A DNA stretch of 26,850 nt. Source: Chara braunii. Lineage: Eukaryota > Streptophyta > Charophyceae > Charales > Characeae. The DNA is taken from contig BFEA01000194.1 of NCBI GenBank assembly GCA_003427395.1, positions 1,751,003 through 1,777,852 of the forward strand. Direction: 5' to 3'. Below are positions 18,410 to 26,850 of the stretch, piece by piece. The notes below the pieces were generated by a model, which worked only from the letters and a program-made list of their open reading frames with translations, did no database searches and was not told the origin of the DNA. Both the position numbers and the translations under genes were made by a program. Numbering within the stretch: the stretch's first letter is position 1; the number at the start of each line of letters is the position of its first letter.

Positions 18410-21400
18410 TCATCCTCTTAATGTTACTCCTCCATACTGGTCCTGTCCCATCGGGGAGAGGCCAATCTCCCATTTTCCTCCTTTCTTTCGGACTGGAATC
18501 ACCAAATTGCCTTTGGGAGAAAGTATACTTGTTACATGTCCCTTTTCTAACGCATGGCGCATTCGCTTCCTCTTGCCTGGGTCAATTCCTTCTTTCATTG
18601 TGGAGGTCGAAATGCTTATCTTATCCCTTTTTGGGTTATCCTTTTGTTGGAAAGATGTGGAACCTAGATTTTCCTCCACATTCTCCTCTCCTCGTTTTTC
18701 CGGAGGAGGGCAACCACATTGTTCTTTCCCACTTATCTCTTCCACTGTTATACTCTTATCCCCCTCATTGGTTGTCATTGATTCGTTATTGATCTCCAAT
18801 TCTTGTGAGAAGGGAGTCCTATGATCCAACAATTCACTAATTTGAGGTCCTTCTTGCCTTGTCTCTGTCTCCACTGCCGAGGAGGAGTGGTTTTTCTTCC
18901 TCGTTTCCTCCTTTTCTGAAGTAGCTTGGGGTTGAAACATTTCTGCCACAATACCCAAGATTCTCTGGCTAACTATTGACCAGCAGGCCCCTTCCGGTAG
19001 GCCTTGTTCTAATACTTGATTGAGATTGGGACTACTATTGAGTAGGTTAAAAAGTTGGCCATATGAAATATCCCAAAATTCAACTGTGCCTTCCCCATGG
19101 CGGGCCTTAAGTGCTTTAATTAGCCATTCGACCAAATATTTCAGCCTATTATCTTTTGATTGCTCCTGCTTGTTTTGCATAGTTGCTTCTTCCATTTCAA
19201 AATCTTCATCTTGTGGTAGGGAATCCACATCCATTGCTACTGGTCCAAAAGCCTCTAAGAACGAATCCGGAGCCGTGTCAGAAGCCGTATCTTTTATTTC
19301 TTGGTGCTCCTTATTTGGAAGTACCTCTTCCTTCTCTTTTGCTTCAATCATCAGAATCATCTCTTCCTTTCTGCCTATCAAATTCTCTGGAGATGTTTGT
19401 AGTGGCTCCTGAAAGTCAGTATCCCTATTTGGCCCTGTGATTTGTTTCCTTTTTCTTTTTCTCCTTGTCTCTCCATCTTTAACCGATTGTCCTAGGGGAG
19501 GCTTAGTAGGAGATCCTTGTTCCATTTTCTCGTCACTTTCTTCCGGTTCTGAGTCTGAGTCATTCTTATCGTCGAGTAAGAAAAAAAATAAATTATTTTG
19601 TTGATCCATGTAATCGGTAGGTTGTGGTCCTGGTAGTACGTTTATTCCTTCATTGACCCCTTTCCCACTTTTGAGCACAGGTCTCCACTGTTGTTGAGCT
19701 AACGCCCCTTTCCTCCTACCTTGAGAACCTAACCAACTTTTTGCATCTTGTTGAGAGGATGAACCTCTTCCCTCTGAGGTAGAGGATTCTTGTGTATCAG
19801 AGACTGTCAGGGGCGAAGGTGTCGTTCTTTGGTTGCTTAGGGGAGATTTCTCCTTCTGTTTTTGTGCTTCCCCCAGAGAAACTTCTGGTGGTATCCATGT
19901 GTCGGGGGGTTTAGTATCCCAATTAGGATCCTCCTGACGTTCCCATGTCCATCCTTGGGGAGCCTCCCCCTTCTTAGTATTCTCTACATATACCCATCCT
20001 TCGTGTCCCGCGTCCATCGTCCTCCAGAGATTGGGCTTAAAAGGATCACGGATGAGTCTTCTTGTGGCTCGATTTTTCTTTGCCAGATTTTGTGAACAGA
20101 CCGATTCCGTACTCAAATGACCATAGGCCCTACATCTAAAACACCATGGTCTCAGTTTATGGGTCGTCTGAATACGGTACTCCCTCCCTCCTACTCTATA
20201 TGGGATGACGTCATCTATACTGAAGGGAGTGTTAGTCGGATGATTAAGGGCTAACATCAGATAGTCATCCCTTTTGGCCGCATAAGCCGGAAGAGGATCT
20301 ATAAAATCAACAATATCGTAGCTGGTCCCAAAGTCGTGTATGAAGGCTGCTTGTATTTCAATTGGGATATGTCTAAATTCTACCCAATAAAAATCCTCCA
20401 TCATTTGTTTACGTTTTTCATCCGGCCCTTGTTTTGGCGGCGACCAAGGGTAAATTCGTACCTCAGATCGTTCGCATCTTAATTTGCGCCATCCTTCAAT
20501 TGTCTTCTTGTCTGATGTATGTAAACACAGCACCGTGAAAATAGTAGAAGAAATCGAAAGGATGAGAAAGTCCTGACACATTGCCTCATAACTACCCTTA
20601 TATGCAGATAATCTTTTACAAATCCACTTGATTTTTTCATTGGTGGATTTGTAAGCTGAGTCATCGTGAAATACCCAGTTATTCGCATGGGCCTGGTAAG
20701 TTGCATCTCGTTCTTCCAATTTTTGAGCCGGATATGTTTTTATTTGAGATTTCTTGCCTGCCAGATCAATTACACGATTCTCGGAAGAAATAATGAATTT
20801 AGTTAGAAAAAAGGCCTTTACAGTTAGAAGATTGCGCAGGGGTATTTTAAGTGATTGTGATTGCAACCCCTGCCTCCTTATCTCTAATTCCTTGGACTGG
20901 AAAGGACCTTTTACACATTGTACCCAGGGTGAAGGTCCTTCTTTCTGGTGCATTGTTTCTTGTGATGGGGCTAATTCCTCCTGATATTGATTCTGGGTTG
21001 ATGGTATCATCACCTTCTCTCCCTGCCCCTTTTTTTGTACTCCTTCACTTTCCTCACCTTCTTCCTTCCCCTTGTTTCTTTCCTCCTTACCTCTCTCCCC
21101 CCCTCTCCATTCTTCTGCCCTTCCTTCCCGTCTCTCCCCAATCCCCCCTCCCCTTCCTCCCCCCTCCCTCCCCCCCTCCTCCCCCACTTCCTTTTCTCTT
21201 CTTATATCCTGTGATTTCCTTGGAGAGGAACCTGCCTGAAATACCATGGACCCTCTGCTCCCCATTAAGTATTGAGATGCAGATGACATCCTCTGATGCC
21301 TAAAGGTCATTACTATTCCAATGCCCGGTGTCAATACCAAATTCGTGGCCTGACTCCCCATTGTCTGTGTCATTTGCTGCACTGACCCTGACCCCTGATT

Positions 21401-21577
21401 TTGTATCATTTCTTCTTGTTGATTGAACATGGGATTGATGATCATTTCCTTTTGTGTTGCTTCCTGAAGTTGGGACGAGGTTCCCTGTGATAGGAATTGG
21501 TCTGCATTTTCCATTTGTTCTTTCTGTTCCTTCTGTTCTTTTTGCTCCTCATCCGTAAGGATTTCCCCTTCCATCAT
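18410..21577 (-). CDS. LINE ORF1 protein, intact (zinc knuckle)
   Basis: Nucleic-acid-binding first ORF of the LINE, 1055 residues without a stop or frameshift. The ATG at 21577 is one of two adjacent Met codons; the frame is open a further ~85 bp upstream to a TAA but offers no other ATG. In order there is a Glu/Gln-rich N-terminus, a Gly/Arg/Glu low-complexity stretch (residues about 130-200), a globular part (about 250-470) resembling the DUF4283 region of plant LINE ORF1 proteins, and a zinc knuckle CFRCRAYGHLSTESVC (about 476-491) spaced CX2CX4HX6C rather than the classical CX2CX4HX4C. A long acidic, Ser/Pro/Gln-rich tail follows. It would coat element RNA in the cytoplasm and accompany it to the nucleus. 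DUF4283 is assigned by resemblance only. Confidence 0.8.
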   Translation of the reverse strand: MMEGEILTDEEQKEQKEQKEQMENADQFLSQGTSSQLQEATQKEMIINPMFNQQEEMIQNQGSGSVQQMTQTMGSQATNLVLTPGIGIVMTFRHQRMSSASQYLMGSRGSMVFQAGSSPRKSQDIRREKEVGEEGGREGGGRGGGIGERREGRAEEWRGGERGKEERNKGKEEGEESEGVQKKGQGEKVMIPSTQNQYQEELAPSQETMHQKEGPSPWVQCVKGPFQSKELEIRRQGLQSQSLKIPLRNLLTVKAFFLTKFIISSENRVIDLAGKKSQIKTYPAQKLEERDATYQAHANNWVFHDDSAYKSTNEKIKWICKRLSAYKGSYEAMCQDFLILSISSTIFTVLCLHTSDKKTIEGWRKLRCERSEVRIYPWSPPKQGPDEKRKQMMEDFYWVEFRHIPIEIQAAFIHDFGTSYDIVDFIDPLPAYAAKRDDYLMLALNHPTNTPFSIDDVIPYRVGGREYRIQTTHKLRPWCFRCRAYGHLSTESVCSQNLAKKNRATRRLIRDPFKPNLWRTMDAGHEGWVYVENTKKGEAPQGWTWERQEDPNWDTKPPDTWIPPEVSLGEAQKQKEKSPLSNQRTTPSPLTVSDTQESSTSEGRGSSSQQDAKSWLGSQGRRKGALAQQQWRPVLKSGKGVNEGINVLPGPQPTDYMDQQNNLFFFLLDDKNDSDSEPEESDEKMEQGSPTKPPLGQSVKDGETRRKRKRKQITGPNRDTDFQEPLQTSPENLIGRKEEMILMIEAKEKEEVLPNKEHQEIKDTASDTAPDSFLEAFGPVAMDVDSLPQDEDFEMEEATMQNKQEQSKDNRLKYLVEWLIKALKARHGEGTVEFWDISYGQLFNLLNSSPNLNQVLEQGLPEGACWSIVSQRILGIVAEMFQPQATSEKEETRKKNHSSSAVETETRQEGPQISELLDHRTPFSQELEINNESMTTNEGDKSITVEEISGKEQCGCPPPEKRGEENVEENLGSTSFQQKDNPKRDKISISTSTMKEGIDPGKRKRMRHALEKGHVTSILSPKGNLVIPVRKKGGKWEIGLSPMGQDQYGGVTLRG

Positions 21578-21680
21578 CTGTAGGTCATAAATTGTTTCTT
21601 TTATCTCCTTGCCCTGTTTTTGCCTAACCGCCAGTACTATCCTGATAGGGGTGTGTAACTGTCGTACAACAATTTAACGC

Positions 21681-22403
21681 ATCGCCCCTCTGAACATGAG
21701 CGTCGACTCCTTCATTCTGTGGCTGCGCTGGTGTTGGACTATTCATGGCTTTTTTTTTTTTTTTTTTTTTTCCAATAGTTCCAAGCTTGCTTTTGCTGGT
21801 TCAGTTTTCCTTTTTTTTTTTTTTGGTGTTATTTATCCTCACTTTTCCTTTTTTGGCCAAGATGCATGGAGGAAAGGGAAGTAGGTGGCGGATCAATAGG
21901 AAGGGGTGGTGAAGGGTAAGCACATTACCCAATCCACACCTCACTCTTCTGAAGCTCCCCCTAATGCTTGATTACTTAGACTTCCGGTCCTCTCCCTCTT
22001 CTCACCTTCACCCACCCTCTTCTTTTCTTATCTTCGTTCTATCGTCTGAGCATCACCGTTTTTCTCTCTCTCTCTTCTTCTTTCTCTCCCACTCCCTCTT
22101 TCTCTCCCTCTTTCTCTTACTCCCAACGTTGTCAAGTACAATCGTCTAGTGAGACTTTCAAAGTCATTCACATCAGATTCTACTCATCCTGATCTTCCAC
22201 CTTCATCCCCTTTCTTCTTCCTTCAACCCCCCACCCTTCAACAATATGATCCACAGGTAAAGATATCCCCTCCCCTTCCGCGCCGTCTACTCTCGTGAAA
22301 TACAGAAAAACACTTGATAAGAGGGTGATCAGATTGCCTTTAACCTCCCTCCTTCTAAACAGCAACCTGCGATAGGGATGATCATACTTTCGTTCGTATT
22401 CTC

Positions 22404-22405
<2 letters not shown>
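21681..22405. other. Non-coding flank upstream of LINE ORF1
   Basis: Contains two poly(T) runs (about 21749-21771 and 21811-21825), pyrimidine-rich DNA (about 22040-22130) and no gene. It may include the LINE 5' UTR. The minus-strand open frame around 22180-22365 has no domain. Confidence 0.5.

Positions 22406-22491
<86 letters not shown>
22406..22491. repeat. (CT)n microsatellite
   Basis: About 43 uninterrupted CT dinucleotides. The Glu/Arg-repeat proteins read from it are artefacts of the repeat. Confidence 0.95.
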
Positions 22492-22494
<3 letters not shown>

Positions 22495-22747
22495 GAGTGC
22501 AATCGTTTTTGGTGAAATAAATTCTCCTTCATCTCTCTCTCCCTTTCTCCCTCCTTCTCACTTTCTCTCTCGTTCTTTCTCTCACTACAATCTTCAAATA
22601 AGACGAGTTGAGCACGATAGTCGACACTGATATTCCGGAAGAAACAGACCGAATGTACTTCTTTCTTCCTTTTGATCCCGTTCGTAATCGAGGGCACCTT
22701 CTATACGTCGATCCCATTGCAGCTATGCCCGACCAGCCTTACTTTAA

Positions 22748-24035
22748 ATGGCAATAACTTTCAACCTCCCCTCCTCTCTCCTTTCACGCCTTAAGCACCA
22801 CGTGGGAGGTGGATGCCACGTGGAAGGAGGATGGTTAACTTCCTGGAGCGCCGTGTTGTCAACTATCAATGCACTCAACGCATGAGCACTCCTACATTGA
22901 TACGTTAAACACGTGCTCCCGCGATCATAACAACGACCGTCAGTGGGGGTGGTCACAAGCTTCGAGCAATCAACCGACGACTACAGCCCGACAGCCAGGA
23001 GTCAAATAACAATGATTACAACCCAGTTAGAGCGATCACTCTTGCACGCTTCTTCTTTCCTCCGTTCGCCCAGCTGTAGTACAATCATTCTTGTATCAAT
23101 GTATTTTACTATTCTCACACACATCCCAATTTTTCACTATTACAAAACAAAAAACGCCAACCCTCTTGCATTGAGCATACCACACACGAACCCGCTTGGC
23201 GCTAACTTTCAATCACCCCTCCTCTTTCCTTCCACGCCTTTAAGCGTCACATAGCGCCACGTAGAAGATGGATGCCACGTGGAAAGAGGATGGTTAGCAC
23301 ATGGAGCGCCACGTTGTCAGTCATCAATGCACTCAACGCATTCCTCGCGATAACACAAGCGCTCCTGCATTGATGTGCTGACCACGTGCGGCGCGACAGG
23401 CTCCGGCCTGTTGAATGATGATCTCTGTTGGAACGACTTCATTCAATGTATCGCACTCTCATACCAAATTTCCACTATTACAGACCAAAAAGCACCAGCA
23501 CATTAATGATCTTACCACACATGCACCCGCTTTACTCTCTTATTGTTCCATTCGTGATAAACTTCTCTCCTTCCGTTCGCCTAACATTTTAGAACAATGC
23601 ATCTTCCACATCAACAGATCCAGATGCATATTACTTATCTGCTTGTGTCGTGACCTTTCTCTCATTCATCCATTAACTTATCTCCATTGTTTTCTCGCCC
23701 GTGCATCTTCTCCCTGAGTAGATCGCCTTCTGTATGTTGTTCCAGCCTGCGTTTACAAGGACGCAGCGACTCTGATCCCGCTCGTAAGCGAGAGCGCCTT
23801 CGATACCGCGAGCCTGTCGCGGCTATGTTCGGCCAACCACACTTAGAATGACGATAACTTTGAACCACCCCTCCTCTCTCCTACCGCGCCTTAAGCGCCA
23901 CGTAGAAGATGGATGCCACGTGGAAAGAGGAAGGTTAACACGTGGAGTGCCACGTTGTCAACCATCAATGCACACAACGCACTCCTCGCGATATCACGAG
24001 CGCTCCTGCATTGATGTGCTAACCACGTACGCGCG
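22748..24035. repeat. Three diverged copies of a ~190-bp G-box repeat
   Basis: Copies start near 22748, 23203 and 23851. Each runs through aactttSaaYc, cccctcctct, ttaagcRccac, gatgccacgtggaaRgagga, ggttaRca, cgttgtcaa and atcaatgca and ends at cacgtg or cacgtac. Each holds one to three G-box cores (cacgtg). Extra similarity links 22672-22747 with 23776-23850 and about 23097-23195 with 23440-23535, so the array grew by nested duplications. No protein is encoded. It lies upstream of the minus-strand LINE, so it could be promoter monomers of that element or an unrelated repeat. Confidence 0.75.
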
Positions 24036-24047
24036 CGACGGGCAAAT

Positions 24048-24158
24048 GCTGGACCCCCTGGCTGTACATGGACCTAGCTTGAGACCAAGTACCTCCAGGT
24101 AGTCCTGCCTGGAGGTGCCTGGTCTCAAGCTAGGTCCATGTACAGCCAGGGGTCCAGC
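24048..24158. repeat. 111-bp near-perfect hairpin
   Basis: Arms 24048-24099 and 24107-24158 are reverse complements over about 51 bases, with one length difference in a C run and two or three mismatches. The loop is about 7 nt. It directly precedes copy B of the dispersed repeat. It resembles the 2371-2481 hairpin in size but not in sequence. Confidence 0.85.
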
Positions 24159-24182
24159 GTTTTACAAACACTGCACCCTCAG

Positions 24183-24268
24183 GAACAACAAATTTTGACG
24201 AGTTTTCGGCCAAAAAACTCAGTTTCAATTTCGTTCAAAAAATACAAAATGTCCATTTTGACGAAATG
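24183..24268. repeat. Dispersed 86-bp repeat, copy B (inverted)
   Basis: Reverse complement of copy A (12976-13057), with near identity over the gaacaacaaattttgacgag end and the cattttgacgaaatg end. Confidence 0.85.
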
Positions 24269-24430
24269 GTCGTTGGAAAAAGGTTCAGCGGCCAGAGACT
24301 GACACGTGGCGAAAAAGGAGAGTGTCATCATGAAGCTGCCAAGGCCGCTGCACACACTCGCATGCGCCACGTGCCCACGCTGACCCACTGCCCCTCCCCC
24401 AAATTATGTATATCAAGATATGGGATGCAT

Positions 24431-24506
24431 GTTGCTGCCAGGATTTGAACCTGGCCAGCTGGCAGCTATGCACGTGCGTGGCCAGTGCCTTAATACTCTG
24501 GCCAAA
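24431..24506 (-). pseudogene. tRNA-like sequence (degenerate, or SINE head)
   Basis: On the minus strand, tggccagagtattaaggc resembles the D-arm/A-box of Leu or Ser type tRNAs, and ggttcaaatcc is a perfect B-box inside a 5-bp T-stem (ccagg with cctgg). The overall length is about 76 nt. The 7-bp acceptor stem does not pair, and no clear anticodon arm forms, so I call a tRNA pseudogene or tRNA-derived SINE head rather than a working tRNA. No anticodon is assigned. Confidence 0.6.
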
Positions 24507-24559
24507 CTGTGGATGGCACGTCAATGTTGAAGAGTGTCACGCCAGCTATTTACCGCGCG

Positions 24560-24591
24560 CCCCCCCCCCCCCCCCCCTCCCCCTCCCCCTC

Positions 24592-24651
<60 letters not shown>

Positions 24652-24671
24652 GGGCTCCCCCCCCCCCCCAC
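24560..24671. repeat. C-run and (CT)n compound microsatellite
   Basis: C18 near 24560-24577, then ccccct units, then about 27 CT units (24595-24649), then another C run (24660-24670). Short proline/serine-rich frames across it are artefacts. Confidence 0.9.
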
Positions 24672-24837
24672 TCCAAACACCTATACCGACCGAGCCATTC
24701 CCTCCCCCTCCCCCTCCCCCTCTTCCCCCCTCGACGAGCAAGGGCCAACACGATAGCAGCGGGTGGACCGCTATTTGTCGCCTCCCCCCCCCGTCGTGGG
24801 TGCTGCTGCCTGCACATGTGGCCATCTGTAGTGCCAC

Positions 24838-25085
24838 GTGGCAGCTTGTTGAAGATTTGAAGAGCCCCCAGGCTAGGGGGCTGCACTACAGTGGAATCTG
24901 GGTGGCTGATCAAGATCTAATCACACCTCAATGATGATGATAATGATGATAATTATTTTTTCTACTGTTGCACCGGCAGTTTGGCAGCAGTGAAGACACC
25001 CCTGGCTAGGGGGTTGTGCGACAGTGCAATCAAGGTGGTTGATCAAAATCTCAGTCAACCCTATATTATTTTTATTATTATTATT
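24838..25085. repeat. Two diverged ~130-bp tandem units
   Basis: Units near 24838-24960 and 24970-25085 both contain ggcagcag/gctt, gaagaY, ccYggctaggggg, cagtgSaatc, gtggYtgatcaaRatct, and end in an ATT/ATG trinucleotide run. Unit 1 contains the fold agcccccaggctagggggct. Their origin is unknown. Confidence 0.7.
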
Positions 25086-25179
25086 TTGTTGCAACAGCAG
25101 GTTGCAAGCACCTTGAAGGTCAAGATCCTGTGGATCTTGGTGATCTTGTTTACTCTTGGTCAACCAAGAGTTTCCTATT

Positions 25180-25678
25180 ACCTCCCTTTCCCTAACCTAC
25201 TCGCCCCCCCCCCCCCTCCTCTCTCTCTCCCTTCCACCATTTAATAATATTTTCTAACTCTATCACTACTCCCTCATCCTACCTCAGTCTTCTCCCTTCT
25301 TTTCTCTACTTCGCTCCTCCCCTTCCCACAGTTGTCTCATACCCTTACCTCTTCATTAATCTTCCACCATCTTTTTCTCCCCTCTCCTTCTTACTCACTC
25401 ACCTTCTTCCACTAATTTTTCCTTCTCTCCACCTTTTTCATCCCTTTCTCTTTCATTCTCTCACTCTCCTCTCACCCTTCTCTCCCCCAACTACAACCCT
25501 ATCATCTCCCTCATGTCCCACTTCAATTTTTTTCTCTTTCTCAACTATTTCTTTTTTTCTTCATCATTTTTTTAACCCCCCCCCCCTTAACTTCAAATTT
25601 TTATGTTTTTCTTCTTTTGTCTTTCTCTTTGATTTAAATTTCCTCTTTTTTTCCAAAAAATTGAGTTATCTTATTATC

Positions 25679-25722
<44 letters not shown>
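25180..25722. repeat. Long polypyrimidine tract ending in T41
   Basis: About 500 bp in which plus-strand C and T dominate, ending in 41 uninterrupted T (25682-25722). No gene is present. Such tracts can form triplex structures; that is a general property and was not measured here. Confidence 0.8.
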
Positions 25723-25724
<2 letters not shown>

Positions 25725-26150
25725 GACACCTCTATACCTTGTTAGAACGTAGTCATTTCTACTATCGGCGCACATTTTGACGCCTTGGGGGTAGCGAAGT
25801 GTGGACAAAATGTTTTAATTTTACTCAATCATTCTTCTTGACGACACACTTCAACCCCATGGAGGTAACCAAATGCTGCCGAAATTTTTGAAAAATCCAA
25901 AACTTACTTTTCTCTTCACTCTTCTCAACCTTTTCATTTATTTATTTATTTATTTATTTATTTAATTTTAATTTGCGGCATTGTAAAACGTAGTGTGCTT
26001 CTCTTAGTTTCTCCTTTCTCTTGACACATTTTTGACCCCATGGGGCCCTATAGGAGGTAGGGAAAAGTTGTAAACAATTTTAATAAAATCAATATTATTT
26101 ATCTTCTCACCTTTTGCTTATTTCTTTCTTTCTTTATTTATTTATTACGA
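25723..26150. other. Diverged repeats with TTTA arrays
   Basis: Three related segments near 25770, 25845 and 26025 share a cacatttttgaccccatgg-like core and nearby acgtagt words. Arrays of TTTA (25936-25962) and TTTC/TTTA (26119-26149) lie between and after them. I recognise no gene. Confidence 0.45.
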
Positions 26151-26345
26151 GGGGACCCTCCGCGGCCGCGCTGCGGCATGGAAGGGGGAGGGGAAGAGAA
26201 GGAAAGGAGGCGGATGCATACCGAAAGAGGTGAGGAGAGGGGCTACGAAACACCCGCGGACGCGTCCGCGGGGTCGAGCTCGGATCGCGGACCCAAATGG
26301 GTCGGCATCCGCGGCCTACCTGGTCCGCACCGCGGACCCGATTTT
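26151..26345. repeat. GC-rich palindromic island
   Basis: A GC-rich patch in otherwise AT-rich surroundings. It contains a perfect 20-bp palindrome, cccgcggacgcgtccgcggg (26253-26272), and several further copies of gcggaccc or its complement, which could fold on one another. A small open frame crosses it, but nothing supports coding. Confidence 0.6.
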
Positions 26346-26396
26346 ACACGAATTTTCCTAAATTAAATAATAGGTAATATATATATATATATATAA

Positions 26397-26425
26397 GGTT
26401 GTAGGGAATTTTGAGCCCTACAACC
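26397..26425. repeat. 10-bp perfect stem-loop followed by T run
   Basis: ggttgtaggg pairs exactly with ccctacaacc across a 9-nt loop, preceded by an (AT)n run and followed by a T run (from about 26428). It resembles a bacterial terminator in shape, but the context is eukaryotic, so it is noted only as structure. Confidence 0.6.
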
Positions 26426-26685
26426 CCTTTTTTTTTTTTTTTCAATCCGACTTTATTTAGGATTTTTAAAAAATCAAAAACAAAATTGGATTTAAAAAAA
26501 ATTAATAATATATATATATAAAGAAAAACATGAATTTTTTTCGGTCATTTTTTATCATGAGATATATGGTCCGTGAGTTTACCTGTATTTTTTTAGAAAT
26601 GAATTCATGTTTTTTGCAGAAGTGTGAGGTGTTTTCAAAAAATGTAGATGCAAAAAAAAAAATAAATAAATAAAAAAAAATGGGT

Positions 26686-26712
26686 TTGATTGATTGATTG
26701 ATTGATTGATTG
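26686..26712. repeat. (GATT)n microsatellite
   Basis: About six GATT units within AT-rich DNA. Confidence 0.85.
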
Positions 26713-26756
26713 GTGGTGGGGGAGGAGTCACCCCACCCCCCTGCCACCCACCACGT

Positions 26757-26757
<1 letters not shown>

Positions 26758-26820
<63 letters not shown>

Positions 26821-26829
26821 ACACACACT
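26758..26829. repeat. (CA)n microsatellite
   Basis: About 35 CA units with one interruption near 26815. Cys/Val repeat peptides from the other strand are artefacts. Confidence 0.95.
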
Positions 26830-26850
26830 CACATTCGCGCGGCGATCTTG

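Larger units (their letters stand above)
13058..21680 (-). mobile_element. LINE (plant L1-like non-LTR retrotransposon)
   Basis: Minus-strand element ending in a 30-nt tail, seen as T30 at 13058-13087. In element order it has ORF1 with a zinc knuckle, ORF2 with APE-type endonuclease, RT and zf-RVT domains, a ~360-bp 3' UTR and poly(A). This is the standard plant L1 layout, and no RNase H is visible. ORF2 carries many stops and frameshifts. The 5' limit is not determined; 21680 is just upstream of the ORF1 open frame, and the leader may extend further right. Target-site duplications could not be recognised. Confidence 0.85.

Noticed and set aside
22329-22697. Glu/Arg repeat protein
   Set aside because: Translation of the (CT)n microsatellite on the opposite strand.
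26397-26442. Intrinsic transcription terminator
   Set aside because: The stem plus T run looks right, but everything else indicates a eukaryotic nucleus, where this signal is not used.

Overview
This window looks like a repeat-filled nuclear stretch of a eukaryote, most likely a charophyte green alga (Chara-like) or another plant-lineage genome. The evidence is a plant-type LINE with a C-terminal zf-RVT zinc finger, a Penelope-like retroelement whose GIY-YIG nuclease lies upstream of the reverse transcriptase (an arrangement known from the 'Chlamys' clade, first described in green algae), long homopolymers and microsatellites, and G-box-rich repeats. The taxon is my inference. I see no bacterial operons, rRNA, CRISPR array or convincing single-copy host gene; every coding stretch I can interpret belongs to a retroelement.

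Layout. 1-2634: AT-rich flank with small tandem repeats, a 5'-truncated LINE C-terminus on the + strand (973-1620) and a strong 46-bp-arm hairpin (2371-2481). 2635-9151: a nearly complete but decayed Penelope-like element (PLE) on the - strand, bounded by ~555-bp direct repeats (pseudo-LTRs). In its own 5'->3' order it carries a pseudo-LTR (9151-8590), a leader with a 150-bp tandem repeat, a P/Q/Y-rich plus coiled-coil ORF (7531-6198), a GIY-YIG-like domain (6153-5689), a Cys/His-containing linker (5687-4541), the reverse transcriptase (4538-3180) and the second pseudo-LTR (3187-2635). 9152-13057: non-coding repeats, including a ~170-bp foldback, a probable LINE 3'-tail copy, a tRNA-related (SINE-like) segment, GT-rich DNA, a 12-bp minisatellite and a duplicated pyrimidine block. 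13058-about 21680: a - strand LINE with an intact 1055-codon ORF1 (21577-18410), a heavily broken ORF2 (endonuclease, RT, zf-RVT; 17960-13447), a 3' UTR and a poly(A) tail. 21681-26850: microsatellites, three diverged G-box-containing repeat copies (22748-24035), a 111-bp hairpin, a tRNA-like sequence, a long polypyrimidine tract and a GC-rich palindromic island.

How the parts work together. In the PLE, the nuclease would nick target DNA and the RT would prime from it; the pseudo-LTRs reflect tandem-type insertion. In the LINE, ORF1 is the RNA-binding partner and ORF2 supplies nicking and reverse transcription. Both elements carry lesions and are probably immobile as assembled. One break in the PLE RT is not biological: a 19-bp Nextera/Tn5 mosaic-end adapter with a 106-bp duplicated flank is embedded at 3539-3770, and ambiguous bases cluster in the same exon.

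The most unusual points are the permuted-domain PLE with its extra N-terminal ORF, the paired hairpin elements at its two ends, the contrast between intact LINE ORF1 and ruined ORF2, and the G-box tandem repeats upstream of the LINE.
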